This document shows, piece after piece, positions 22,743 to 34,961 of a stretch of 64,000 nucleotides of DNA. Numbering within the stretch: position 1 is the stretch's first letter; each line of letters begins with the position of its first letter. A program made the translations under genes and the position numbers. The stretch is taken from assembly GCA_907164885.2 (NCBI GenBank), contig OU015496.1, positions 102,912,325 to 102,976,324 of the forward strand, in the 5' to 3' direction. The notes beneath the pieces are model-generated. The model worked only from the letters and a program-made list of their open reading frames with translations. It had not been told where the DNA came from and made no database searches. Source of the DNA: Dolomedes plantarius (Eukaryota; Arthropoda; Arachnida; Araneae; Dolomedidae).

Positions 22743-23831
22743 TATATATTTCTATTAGCAATTGTTACAAATGTGGTGAAACGGCAATCAGGTGTTTTGG
22801 TATATAGCCGTTTACCAAAAAATAATGATAACAACTGCAGGAATTTTGTTTGTTAGCTATTACCCATACATAAACACTTCGAAGGTATTGACATCTGCTA
22901 GGCATACAGGGCTATCCATGAATACGCAAAATGCAATCAAAGTGCTATTGGCGTCTGTGAGACGCCGCGCGTCCAATGCAGTGTGAAGAATATCAGTTAA
23001 TGCAAATATACCAGAATATTTTTGACAGCGTAGACAGTAAATTATGAATTAAGATAAACACATTTTAGAATTGAGAATTTTTTTCTTCAAAATTTGGTTT
23101 TCATAGGACATTAATTATACACGTTTAGCACATAAACTGTAGACTAAAAATTATCGGGTATTTTAATAGATAAAGGCATATAACTTCACCTCCTAATTTT
23201 GATTGCTCAGAAGCTCCTCGAGAGGAAGGGGACTTCCCTAAACTAACGCTACAGAATGTTGGAAAACAAGATCAATGAAAACCGATAACAGGATGAGACT
23301 TCATGGTTTCATAAAAGATTCGATCTGTCCCATCGAGGAAGTAATTGAGTTAGATCAGAAAGCAGGCGCTTAACAGTCCATGAATAAATCATAGTAAAAG
23401 CCTCCTAAAACCGAAATTAATGAGTAAATTGCTTAGATATATTCGTGCAAATCAATGAACTTTTCTGTAAGTTCGAGCTTTTCTGTAAACGTTCATAGAA
23501 GAGTTTATAGAAAAGTAAGTCTTAAATGTCAAAACTGTATCTACATCCAATCTTCTCATTTGCAATTTAATTGCAATGGGAAACAGTGTTATCAAGTTTT
23601 TGCCCCAACTATGAGAAAGTGCTGTTAAATATGTATTATATCGACAAATATGAATCGGTCGATAACCATAATGCTTTTCTTTCAAAATACAATGTGTACA
23701 ATGTTTACAATGTGTGTGGTATTTAAATCACAAATATATTAATTTTATTTCAGGTATTTTAGATGTCCATGGTATAATGATCGTAACTACTCAAGATGTA
23801 AATAAGACCTAAGATTCATGGCAAGTATAGT
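22743..23831. other. non-coding stretch
   Basis: No supported gene or element. Confidence 0.45.
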
Positions 23832-24290
23832 GTAAGGTATACACAAGATTCGATTCACAAGAATCGAACTGTTGAGTGAATGAATTAAAGAACCTGCTTG
23901 AGATATGCTAATTTCGGCATACGCGCTTAGTATAAATACCATGCAGCGTCATTAATAAAAAGGTTGTTAAAGGTTGAGAAAGGTTGTTAAGGTTGATAGA
24001 TAAGCCAGAGGGAGCTTCGGGGTAAGTAGCTCCAGGTGTTATCCTGCGCTAGTGCTTAGGGGGCCCAAAGTTTACGTGGCAGTACTGCTGGTTTGACTCT
24101 CTGCTGGTTTGTGAGTATTGGCAATGTGTATTTCTATTGAATGTTAATATATATATTCGGTACAAGTAGTACGTATGCTTATTGCTGTAAAAGCAAATTC
24201 TATATGTGCAACGAATTCAATAAACATTGTTTCATGTATAAACTGTGTTTGCATCAAATTCATTTAGAGTGCCACTTCAAATTATATACA
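23832..24290 (+). mobile_element. possible solo LTR (weak)
   Basis: A GC-richer block contains a TATA-like TATAAATA (about 23932) and, 290 bp on, an AATAAA (24219) followed by a T/G-rich end. This order of promoter and polyadenylation signals in a non-coding block resembles an LTR. No terminal TG/CA pair with flanking duplication could be fixed. Confidence 0.3.
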
Positions 24291-24333
24291 CTCAAGTCTG
24301 GGTAGAAGTGAGCTATTTACTCTATAATTTTAG

Positions 24334-24720
24334 TAACCCTATTGAATTTCCTCACCTCAATGTAAACCTATGGAGAAAATTTGTCCGAGGATTTCCGAAT
24401 TAAGATTTTATAAAATTATACTCTGTAATAGAGAAATAAATTTAACACTTTGGGGCATTTATCGTTTAAAAAAATTGCAAACAATATTTTTGAAATATAA
24501 ATTATTCGTAGAAAAATCTGGTACAGTGTGTCTTAAACGCTCATAAATTTGTTCTTTTGGTGGATGGAATTTATAAAATGAATCCTCTTGAAAGGTGCAG
24601 AAAATTTCAGGCTACCTTAAAATACCATTGTTATTGGATTATCAGCATTTATGTAGCTGTAAATAGTAGACACATTTTCTCCATGGGTTAACATTGAGGT
24701 CAGTGAATCCAATAGGGTTA
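24334..24720. mobile_element. MITE with about 52-bp terminal inverted repeats
   Basis: The left arm begins TAACCCTATTGAATTTCC at 24334 and runs to about 24386. The right arm runs from GACACATTTTCTCCATGGG at 24669 to CCAATAGGGTTA at 24720. The two pair with about eight mismatches. The 280-bp interior is AT-rich and non-coding. The target duplication is not clear. Confidence 0.8.
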
Positions 24721-25506
24721 GTACACGACAGCCTTAAGGTTGTAGACCGCCTCTTTCATAATAAATTCAACAACTTATTGACATCATTTCGTATGCTTAA
24801 TCATAATCTTAACATTTACAGTGTTAGTGCTATCATGAACACTCCTACGATTACAGAACTTAGTAGGTAACATTTCAATATATATGCAGCCGTTTTAGTA
24901 GTAAACATTTCAAAGTCCTTGTTTATTTACATCAGAAATATATGCTTAAGTGAATCTTTTTTTTTATAGTATCTGAGAAAGGGTTAGAGAAAGATACTTT
25001 TTTAAAACATATCTTACGTATCAAAGGTTCAAGTATCAGTACCAATATTTATCTTTTACTGAGATAAATAACGCTTCATATGTGTTCACCATTCTGAGGA
25101 ACCTCTATATGTGAACAGCAATTTACTCCAGTTTGACAATCGGCTGATATTCTAGAGCTGGCCCATAAACAATGATCAAGCACTATCAGTAATCCATATC
25201 ATCGTTCAAGCGAGCCCGATGTTTCAAAAGCAAAATAAAAAACTTCGGCACGAGAAGAAAACTAAACAGAGCTCTGAGATATAAGCAAAAGGTCATCCAT
25301 TTCCGTTAATGAAAATGAAGATAGGGGTTTCAGTTGAAGGATGACAAGTGTTCGTAATTAAGCCGTTAATGATGGGTCGATTAAAATGACAATTTATCTT
25401 GTCGAAAGAATCTGCAGGCTTCCAAAGAACAAGCTTAGAGTTTTAATTTTTACAATTAAATTCTATGCATTAGTTATGGAAGCTGGTATTTGTATTTTAT
25501 AAACAG
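24721..25506. other. non-coding stretch
   Basis: No supported gene. Confidence 0.4.
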
Positions 25507-26573
25507 CTAGACAATAGTGATCTTCTTCAGCCTTTAAGAGAAACTACCTGTATTATTATTAAGAAAATTATTGCAAAATATAAACTTCTAGGTATAACAG
25601 CAGTTAACTATCACTTTCCATATAACACTTTAGTTCCTAAGTTTCATAAAACACCTATTGCTTTTAGAGCAGTAACCTGTGGTCACAACACATATGCTAC
25701 TAAAGCAAGTGTTATATTATTAAACTACCTTAAATTAATCTATAAAATAATAACTTCTGGTGTTTGTGGTATAATTGATAATAGCTTAAGTCTAACTAGA
25801 AAACTACAAACATTAGATAATTGTAAATCAATTGTCACTTTTGATTTTGAAGATTTATTCAGTAATATCAATATAAATTATTTTAATTTGAGTAATAATA
25901 AATTTAGTACAAAATAATTTTCTTTACTTAAGCAAAGATATTAATTTTTCTCATTTCAATAGGCGCTTAGATTTTGTTACTAAACATAATTATATTATAC
26001 ACAATAATAGAATATACTTACAGACATAAGGTGTACCACAAGGTGGAAAGGCTTCTAGCATGCTGATAATTTATACTTACATTATTTTGAAGTTGATAAT
26101 ATAAACAATATTGATAATAGCAGTTGCAAAATATTTAGATACATTGATGATATAACTGTAATTAATTAAAGTAATAATCATATAGCCTTAAATTTTTACC
26201 CTCATAATCTGGAACTAATACAAAGTAGCCAAAATAATATTAATGTAAACTTTTTAGATATTAATATTAAATTAAATTCAAATTGCAATTATACATTTGG
26301 CTTATATGATAAAAGATCAGATTATGATTTTAATATTGTTAAATTTCAAAATTACCTAACTTGTTTACATAAATCTGTTTTTAAAAAAATTGTAAATCAG
26401 CTAGTACGTATAAATAGGCTTTGTTCTAAAGACAATAGGAATAAGCATATTTTAGACTTGTTAGATGTGCTAAAACGTAATTATTACCCTGATAGTCTTC
26501 CCAAGCACATAATTGATTGTTTTAGATATAATGAATACCTTGTTCTGTTGCAATTAATTAGCAATACAAACTA
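25507..26573 (+). pseudogene. degraded reverse transcriptase, possibly Penelope-like
   Basis: Several reading frames join into one RT. Motifs in order are LVPKFHKTPIAFRAVTCG, a TFDFEDLFSNI block resembling the (F)DFxxLYTNIP motif, GVPQGGKASS at about 26031, LYLHYFE one frame away, and FRYIDDI with the YxDD active site at 26140-26151. Further C-terminal blocks are NFLDINIKLN, YDKRSDYDFNIVKF and NRLCSKDNRNKHILDLL. Stops (first at about 25916) and frameshifts break it throughout. RTs of this kind copy element RNA into DNA. The motif style suggests a Penelope-like or related non-LTR clade; the clade is an inference. The frame starts inside the protein and no N-terminal part was found. Confidence 0.7.
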
Positions 26574-26935
26574 ATAAGATTAATAAGAGTAAATAACTAC
26601 TAAAAATTAAAATTAATAAACAATAATTAAATGCTTAAGTAAAAATATTATTAAATAATAAATAATAAAAATAACTCTTAGTAATAGTAAAAAACTCATT
26701 TAATTTAGGTTTATTTGTCCTATAACACTGTCTCCTTAGTAAATCTGCTTTTGTGTTTCCATTTGCTCCATGGTTGCTAGTTTTGTGACGCCAGTATTCT
26801 TTCGGTTTCCAATTCTTAACTTCCACTTTGTCTAGCGCTAGACTTGGCGTTCTTTGATTAAGTAACTAGTTATTCAATTATTCTTTTTCTAATGGATTGC
26901 ACGGTGTCTAAGTATGTTTAGATCATACTTATCAG
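26574..26935 (+). other. 3' flank of the RT element
   Basis: Non-coding. From about 26931 it matches the repeat unit also found on the minus strand at 62371-62527, so it is probably the 3' part of the same retroelement. Confidence 0.45.
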
Positions 26936-26946
26936 AAACGATCCAT
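26936..26946. repeat. SINE target duplication, left
   Basis: AAACGATCCAT, identical to 27308-27318. Confidence 0.95.
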
Positions 26947-27307
26947 AAGGGCGCGGTAGCCCAGTTGGCAAGAGCAGCGGGCCAGTGATCTGAACGTCCC
27001 TGGTTCGATGCTCGTCATTGCAAATCTACCGCCGTGTTCACCAATGATGGCCGGGGCACGTAAAATATGGCGTGGCTACAATGTTCTCAAAGTTCTCAAA
27101 TTTACCTCTGGAGGTGCGGGGTCAAGTGTTCCGGTCTCATCACTTGACTCGGTTCAAAATTACGGGACCGATCATTTAGCCAAGTCGGACTCCGTATAAC
27201 TTGTGGTGCTATTAAAAACCGGAGCCTCACCTTCATCGCCCACAATCTTCGGGACTTGACCTGACGTTACTTGTCGGTCAAAGGGCATAAGCAACAAAAA
27301 CAACAAC
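26947..27307 (+). mobile_element. tRNA-derived SINE (361 bp) with 11-bp duplication
   Basis: The 5' part has a Pol III A box TAGCCCAGTTGGC and a B box GGTTCGATGC about 35 bp later. A unique body follows and the tail is CAA-rich (AACAAAAACAACAACA). It is flanked by identical 11-bp duplications AAACGATCCAT at 26936-26946 and 27308-27318. A related repeat at 62371-62527 has the target only once, confirming insertion. SINEs are transcribed by Pol III and mobilised by LINE enzymes. Confidence 0.95.
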
Positions 27308-27318
27308 AAACGATCCAT
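27308..27318. repeat. SINE target duplication, right
   Basis: AAACGATCCAT, identical to 26936-26946. Confidence 0.95.
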
Positions 27319-27457
27319 TGGTTTTTAGACAGTATCGGCACCGCTGATGACGAGATGCTGTCTAAAACATATTTAATACTTATCTTTTCATGTTTTTAGT
27401 TCCTGGCTGCAAGTAGCTTTAGAGCTCATACTGGTTTTTCACCTTCAACTTTGTCTT
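27308..27457 (+). repeat. 3' part of RT-associated repeat with stem-loop
   Basis: This segment matches, in reverse, 62371-62527 over about 150 bp (landmarks CCATTGGTTTTT, AGTATCGGCACC, AGTTCCTGGCTGCAAGTAGC). It contains a 10-bp perfect inverted repeat, TTTTAGACAG (27323-27332) and CTGTCTAAAA (27358-27367), whose loop carries CTGATGA. It lies just downstream of the RT fragment once the SINE is removed. Confidence 0.8.
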
Positions 27458-29381
27458 ATTTATTTTCTCTCAATAAAAGTGCAGCATTCAGCGCCTTACT
27501 TGAAAGAAATTTGCTTTAATGTCCTTTACTAATATGTTCTCTTCTAATTTAAATTTATGTATTGGCTTTTCAGCCTTTAATCTATTGTTTGGTCACTAAC
27601 ATATCTTTATTAATCATATATATATATATATATTTACATTTCTTCCATATATTTATCTATACATAACGCTGGAAAACAGTAATTTGAAACCATAAGTCAT
27701 ATTTTTTTACATCGCAAATTATGGTTGCGAAGAAAAATATGGATACTTTATTCCTTTAGTCTGAATAATTTAGTTTTTATCTGTAACACGAAATCCTGCA
27801 CTTTATCAAATTCTGGTCTGGAACTTAAACAATGATTATATAATGAACTTTAAAACAGAATATAAAACAGAATAGAACAGATTATAAAACAGAATTTGAG
27901 ATAAATAAATAATCCCAATTGGATTAACAACTTTTAAAATAACAGAACTCAATTATTTAACCTTTTAAAATTACCTTGTTGCGGTTGAATTCACTACATT
28001 TTCAACAAGCGTTCATTTATAATCATTAAACGTCATTTATTATTAATTCAATTACAATTGCCAAACTAACGACTTAAATTGCGCAAGATATCTTGAAGGT
28101 TTGTGATTTTAAACACGTCACGTTTCGTGATATAAATGAAGATTTCGCTCTGCAACAAATTGTGCTCAAACTTTCAACTAGAAGAAATCGTAAAAATGCT
28201 CGATAAAAAGCAAAACTAAAACATGGCAACTCAACACGTAAACGAAATGTTATCCATTTTCGTTATTAAAACCGAGGTTCAGTTTTCTGTTGGAGAATAA
28301 TATCTCTTTGTATCAAGAAGTTAATGGTAGTATTATTTTAATGGACATATATCTTCCGCGAAAGCAACTTCAGAATATAAAGAAAAGTTAAATATACTAT
28401 TGCATTTTAACAAGAAACAGAAAATCAGATTATTTTCTATATAGTATTTTAGGTTATGTTGTTTTAATAATATTTTTACACATACATACATGTAAAGCTA
28501 CTCAATTTATAGATTTATAGATATTCATTCATTATTTACATGGAATACCATTCATAAACGTGCTGTTCTTGATAAAAAGCAGTTAGACATAGACATGGTA
28601 CATTAACGAGGCACCAGAGAGCATGACTCCATATCCTAGGTATGGATATTTTTTTTGTGGCTATATTTCCGCTCTCGGGATTAAAAGAAAAGTGTTGACT
28701 TGAGATAAAAAGCAGTTGTTATGCCTCTGACAGCAAGTATTTTTATGTTTTGAAAAATTTTCAAAATTGCTTAAGGATTTTTAAGTGTCTTTTACTGTTA
28801 CATTAAAATATGACAGTCGCGTGTCACGATTGTGTAAATATATAACAATATTAAGTTAAAACTATGTAATAAAATTGAACTTTCAGTTAAACTACGGTTT
28901 GACTAAAGTATTCGAACTAATCCAAGACGTAGCTTTGAGATGCCATCATTAAATATACACATTAAGGTTATATCTTCAGCAATACTTTAAATATCCTTCA
29001 TTTCATCTTAGTTAATAAATTTACTCTATAAATTTATCGGGTCCACATTATTATACAATGAAGGACTATTTATTCTATTTGTATGCACATACTTTTGTAG
29101 TAATTTATCTGTACTTAGTATACTTATCTCCTTTTTTGTTGAAAGATAGTCGGGTGGCAAGATGCACACATCATGAAGAACTTTCCTAAAAAATCTTTCT
29201 TTAATTGATAATGTCTCTTCTGTTGATAAAGAGATAAACTTAATTTATTTATTTATGGTCTTCTTGTTTTGTTTATCCGTCTTGTCTGGTCTCTGCCATT
29301 TTTCTTCTTAACAGGAAAGGGCTGCAAGCAGTGCTTTACTATTCCAATATTTGCGTTAAACTACAACTCTGTTCTCTTTCC

Positions 29382-29385
<4 letters not shown>
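27458..29385. other. AT-rich non-coding stretch
   Basis: No gene or element recognised; a short TA run lies at about 27617-27633. Confidence 0.45.

Positions 29386-29426
<41 letters not shown>
29386..29426. repeat. (TA)n array
   Basis: About 20 TA units. Confidence 0.95.
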
Positions 29427-29429
<3 letters not shown>

Positions 29430-29947
29430 TAAAAATTAAACAGATTTGGAATAAATTGAATTATTTATACACTTTTTAAAAATAGCAGATTAAGTTTCAA
29501 AACGATATCGCAACAGTTAGTTATTGGTTAAAACCTGGTTAGTGACTTTAAAATGTCTTTTACAATTGCATTAAAATATACAAATTGCGTGTTTCCAAAT
29601 TAAATTGTAACATATCCTTGCTTGTATAAGTGAAAATTTCCTCAAGAAAATGTTTGTTTTATACATTTGTTTAACTGGCTTGAGTATAGAAAGCGTTAAA
29701 TTTGAATTTGATGTAATATTGTTGTAATCAATTTAAAGAGAAAGAGGGCATTTTGATTGAAAGTGAAGGGAAGATGGTTCTTTAATGCCATATCTGTGAA
29801 AGGATGCTAATTGCCCCTTACCAAGACGGTCACTTTATCTTGTCGAACATTACAGCGGTTAGATTATCTACACTTTCTTTCGATTCTAATCCCTTAATTT
29901 AAAAACTTTCAAATCGGGATTTTTTTTCAAAATACTCTGTGACTGTA

Positions 29948-30885
29948 GGGGTAACATTGTGACACATAGTATTTTTTTCATATTTCGGATAATCTGCCGC
30001 GCCCGTGATATCGGGAAGGCAAAGAACCGCGCCAAAAGCTTGTCCGACATACAGAGATACCTAGTGGGCATTGTCCGAAGCTTCTGCGTGCCGTTTGTCT
30101 TCGCTGGCCAGTGTACTGTCCAAACATTTTGTCAAACTATTGACTCAAACTTCGGAAACTTTGTGTGCTGAAGGCTAACACCTTATACAACCAACTACCT
30201 CGAGAAATTTTTTTCAATATGTTGGTTATATTGTGGAGCAATATAAGTTTTGCGTAGTTATATTTCCGAGAGGTATGAGAACATAACCTAAATATTGAAA
30301 GGTGAGGGGGTTACTTTGTGACACATTGACACTGTCACAAAATAAACCACAAAGTAGACCCACCTCCTTCAGCCGCTCGATGTTGCATTTTTCCATCCTC
30401 TAAACTACCACTGGAAAGAAAGAAGTATTGACTATCTGGAAAACAACTACCCGAATGAGCAGAATGTGCTGAAAGACGAATTTCCTCATCTTCTCAAAGA
30501 ACTGATGGCTGCCCTGGGCACCCGAGATCTCTTTGATGTCAATGATATAGATAAAGTTATCCAATATTTAAAATAGGTATATATAACTGTATATCAAGCT
30601 TTTTATAAGGGTTTCACTGTCTAACTTTGTGTCCAGAAATTTTTCGTCTTGGATTTCAAGGCGAAAGAACAAATGTCACAAAGTGGCCCCACTCGACGGG
30701 GCAACGTTGTGACACATTTTAACTTTAATTTCTCAATGGTAATTAAAGACCTGAGTTAGCGCAATACATTACTACGTAAGGAAAGGGGATGCCAACTTTT
30801 TGCAGCTGTTAGTATTGGGCTGCTTTTAAAAATAATCAGCTGGCACAGGAAATAACTTAAAATCCATCACAAAGTAACCCCACCT
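29948..30885 (+). mobile_element. pogo-like derivative with repeated terminal motif
   Basis: The left end GGGGTAACATTGTGACACAT and right end ATCACAAAGTAACCCCACC are inverted repeats (about 15 of 18 matching), with TA outside both. The same motif recurs inside at 30306, 30333 (reverse), 30674 (reverse) and 30698. The interior has a transposase fragment at 30367-30576. It looks like an internally rearranged non-autonomous element. Confidence 0.6.
30367..30576 (+). pseudogene. C-terminal fragment of a pogo/jerky-type transposase
   Basis: The frame begins at QPLDVAFFHPLNYHW, which matches the third catalytic motif of DDE_1 transposases (LQPLDVA). It continues through a helical tail (NEQNVLKDEFPHLLKELMAAL) to TAG 30574-30576, about 69 codons. 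The DNA-binding domain and first two catalytic residues are absent. Confidence 0.65.
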
Positions 30886-30887
30886 TA

Positions 30888-31498
30888 CGGTACGCTTTTA
30901 AGGAGAATTAATGAAACTATGGCTTCTCGCGTACATTTGCTGGAACTGATATGTGTGTAAATAGTACTTTTAAAGACATTTAACGCTATATCATGCCCGA
31001 TAATTTATTTAATACTTAAAGTAATAGGTACATAAAGTCCTCAGTCGACGCACATAAAATCATCTGGGACCAGTTGAAGGGATTTATTCACTGGTAAAAA
31101 TCCTCTTTAAAAATTACAGAATTTATGATTTTATCCTGTTGAGAGGGATCATACAATAATATAGTGCTGGTAGATAGCGAATTATATGAAGTTATACTTG
31201 TCTGCTTATGCAAATACCACCTGAATTTATAATTAATTTTGGTATACCACACACAACAATAATGCAAATAACATACATCACGCGCCATCAAGGATGCCGA
31301 GTAGTCGCTCTAATGGATTCTCTTATCATAATTTTTAAACTATGGAGAAAAATTTCGCGTAATAGAGAAAGAAATTCTTTACATAAATATAATTTTATTT
31401 TTTAAAAGGTCACCAATAACATTTAAAAATTTATTTAAATAAGTATTTTAGAAAAAAAAGGTTTTTCTGCATTTTAAAATAATTCATTTGATAGACAC

Positions 31499-31540
<42 letters not shown>

Positions 31541-33548
31541 AATATATTTAAAATTAAGATGACTAAAAGGGCAGATGCGACCATTTAATACTCCTATAAC
31601 CTGAAATAAGATAGACATATAAAAATAAGCAAAAAACGGAATTTGAAGGTGGTATAGTTGATGACTGGGGGGGGGGGTTGTAACCCCCCTACCCCGGTTA
31701 AACATGTTTTAAGCCTGGCAACACTCCCGGAGGTCGGCTATAACACCAAGACAGAAATAAACAATTATGAAGAGGAAAAATATTTTAGATGAAATAGATA
31801 AGTTAAACCAGATGTCTTTACTAATATAGTCAACTAAAACATAATTACAAGATGAATAGCGTTTTAAATTTTTAAGAAAAAATAAAAATAAAAGAAAAAG
31901 AAAAAAATCTTAATACTAAGATACGGAAATACAATAATACTAATTAACTAAATAATTACTCACTAACATATACACTATACACATTAAGATACAAAAATAC
32001 TTAACTCCACACCAAGTAATGAGACACGAAACTCATGCACACTCACTTTTATAGACTATGATGTCTATATATATGTGAAACTATATATATGTGTGCGTGT
32101 GTGTGTCTAAATATACTAAATCGGTTCTGGCTACCTAAAAATGTAATTTTGTTTTGATTATCAATGTTACTTCACAGATGTAGATTGAGGAAAACGCTGA
32201 ATTAAAATTTCATCCAAATTTTCCCATTTTCTAAAGTTTTGGGGAGAGGGGAGTATAGATAATTATGTCCTGACCACCTATCGTAGAGGGAGGCATTGAT
32301 TCCTCCACTCCTCACTTGGTAACCTAATACCATCCTACCCGGTATCACTCTAATACTCAGCCCATTAATCTGAGCACTTGCAATATGTTCATTAAATTTG
32401 AGTTTATTAACATTTTTTAAAAATTGTCTTTAGTTAGTAAATCTAAGATGCTGGTCTATACCAGAGGCTATTTACATTTATAATTATTAAGAGACCTTCT
32501 GGACGTATCTATGTAAACACGATCTCAAATCAAACTTCTTTCGATGAAATAAAATCCTTAGATAAAGCGTACATTACCCGCGGTATTTTCTGCAAATATT
32601 AATACAGAAATATTTCTCCAGAGTTTAAATATTACAGAAGTAGTTTAGAAAAAAAAACTTAAACTTACTATTCCTATAGTAACTTTCGAAAAGTCTTTTA
32701 AATGAGAAAGAAAAAAAAACTACAGAACAGTTTCAGGGGTGAACGACTTTTCGTCAGTTTGATTACTACCGATGAAGTTTTGGATGATTCTCAGCATAGC
32801 AGAAATGCGTGACAAATCATAAAATTCCTTTAAAAAATATTACACACCCACTTTTTAACGACTGATCGCGCATATACGCAGAAGAATCCTTCTCAGTTTG
32901 TCAAAAGTCGGGAATGTTACGCTTGCTCGAATGCAATCAATTTGTACCGTCAATAATTCCGGAGAAATTTAAAACGCTCTCATGTGTCGGGAAAGAAATA
33001 TGCCAGACGGCACTGAATAGACGATTTTCCTTTGAGACATTTATGTAAGTCTTTCCGTTCGTACCAACGAAATGGAAGATTAGTGTTTCAGTGAATGGAT
33101 AATGTGTATTCGCTTGAAGCTGCGGCTTTCTCAAAGTGAGTGGAATATAGAGGTTTAAATACAAACACATAATATTTGTCGTAGAGAAAGGAGCGATTGT
33201 ATGTTTCCCGTGACTGGAAATCTATAGCATTCATGATAGATTTAAAAATTATACGTACAATTTCTTTTATGTTACAAATTATTTATTATCGTTCAAAAGG
33301 GCTTTAATATGCTGTAAGGAAATACCCTTCACTGCGCATTATTAACTAATAAACTGGACTTGTTATTACATTTAGCAATAAGTATCTGAACAATACAGAA
33401 AAATCCCAAATTATAGTTATTGAATATAAGATTCCCTAGAGGCTGAGATGGTTGACGTTATAATACGAGTTTACAATCAAAAGGGTTTCTATGAATTAAG
33501 CTGTGAATACTTTTTTAAGGTTTGTTAAGATAGATAGATATAAATATA
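30888..33548. other. non-coding stretch with simple repeats
   Basis: No supported gene. It holds a TA array at 31500-31537, a G-run facing a C-run at about 31667-31690 and a TA/TG run at about 32080-32106. A 77-codon minus frame at 32937-33170 has no recognised domain. Confidence 0.45.
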
Positions 33549-33550
33549 TA

Positions 33551-34959
33551 CACTGCTGGCCACTGTAAATGCAACACCCTGAAGGAAACATGCAAATAAC
33601 ATGAAATTTACAACATGCATTAGCGGAGGTGAGATATGCAAATGATTAGAATTTCAACGCAGACGCACATCACGCGCGCCTGTGGCGCCACTTCAAAGCG
33701 CTATTTAAGGCTTGGAGATTTCGACGATTTCAAGTTCGGCAATTGTGTTTTTCTTGTGGTTTTTTCAAAAAAACGATCAATTATGCCTCGTCGAAAACAG
33801 CGATCATCTTTTGATAAAGTATCCGAGTTCGACAGAGGAAGGATAGTGGCCTACCGAGATTGTGGATTATCTTTCAGGGAAATCGGTAGTCGTGTTGGAC
33901 GAAACCAAACAACTGATTACGGATATATGATCGTTGGATGCAGGAGGGTACGACGGACCGACGTGTTCTATCGCATCCACCTCAGCGCACCACTTCACGT
34001 GATTACAGGCAAATTGTGCGCATGGCAGTGACGGATCGCTCAGTCACATCACGAACCATATCACAGCACATGTAGTCTGTAACGCATTATCCAGTGTCTG
34101 TGCGTACCATTCGACGCCGTTTACAGCAGAGTGGTCTGTCCGCAAGACGACCATTGCTTTGTATACCCTTGACGCAGAACCACAGACGTCTCCGCCGCCA
34201 ATGGTGCGATGACAGAAGGATGTGGGCGGCAGAATGGAATGAAATTGTCTTTACTGACGAGTCACGCTTCTGTCTGCAACACCACGATGGTCGCATGCGA
34301 GTCTGGAGACACCGTGAAGAGAGGATGCTGAACAGCTGCGTTATGCACCGCCACACTGGTCCTGCACCGGGTATTATGGTATGGGGCGGTATTGGATATC
34401 ACTCTCGCACACCTCTAGTACGCATTGTCGGTACTTTAAACAGCCAGTGCTACATCTCCGAGGTGTTGGAGCCAGTTGTCCTTCCTTACCTTCAGGGCTT
34501 GCCCACAGCCATATTTCAACAGGATAATAAGCGACCACACGTGGCACGCATTGTCCAAAGGTTCTTCGTCAATCGCCAGATTGAATTGCTTCCCTGGCCG
34601 CCTCGCTCTCCGGATCTTTCGCCGATAGAAAACATGTGGTCCATGGTTGCTATACGATTGACCCAGATTCCATCCCCAGCTGCCACAGCAGATCAACTTT
34701 GGTAACGTGTGGAAGCTGCTTGGTCTGCTGTACCCCAAGAACTCATCCAAAGTCTCTTTGAATCAATGCCGAGGCGTGTGGCAGCGGTGATCTCCAACAA
34801 TAGCGGCTACTCTGGCTACTGATTTTTTCCAGGAACCACACTTCACAGAAGTCTATAAATTTAATCATTTGATACTTGGTCAACATGTTATCTACAAAAT
34901 AAATTTTGTTGCGATATCTCTTGTCTTTCTTGGTGTTGCAATTTCGGTGGCCAGCAGTG
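33551..34959 (+). mobile_element. Tc1-like transposon (1,409 bp)
   Basis: Inverted ends CACTGCTGGCCACTGTAAAT and the reverse complement of CACTGCTGGCCACCGAAATT match over about 28 bases with four mismatches, and TA lies on both sides (33549-33550, 34960-34961). The interior carries a near-complete but mutated Tc1 transposase gene. Confidence 0.95.
33783..34822 (+). pseudogene. Tc1 transposase (DD34E), broken
   Basis: ATG 33783 opens MPRRKQRSSFDKVSEFDRG and a paired helix-turn-helix region (CGLSFREIGSRVGRNQ). A frameshift near 33915 moves the frame (continuing DRWMQEG, SVTSRTISQHM), an in-frame TAG lies near 34074, and TAA 34703-34705 interrupts the C terminus before QELIQSLFESMPRRVAAVIS and the natural TGA 34820-34822. 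The catalytic residues are all present: Asp in FTDESRF, Asp in FQQDNKRPH and Glu in SPIENMW, with 34 residues between the last two. Length is about 346 codons, normal for the family. The transposase binds the terminal repeats and moves the element into TA. Three lesions make this copy inactive. Confidence 0.93.
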
Positions 34960-34961
34960 TA

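Noticed and set aside
26947..27020. A functional tRNA gene
   Set aside because: A and B boxes are present but the cloverleaf does not close, and the unit extends 361 bp with a CAA tail and target duplication, so it is a SINE.
27323..27367. A true hammerhead ribozyme
   Set aside because: CTGATGA is present, but the GAAA box and a clear cleavage site are not; kept only as a stem-loop finding.
34087..34750. Minus-strand frames opposite the Tc1 transposase
   Set aside because: Antisense to clear DD34E motifs; no domain of their own.
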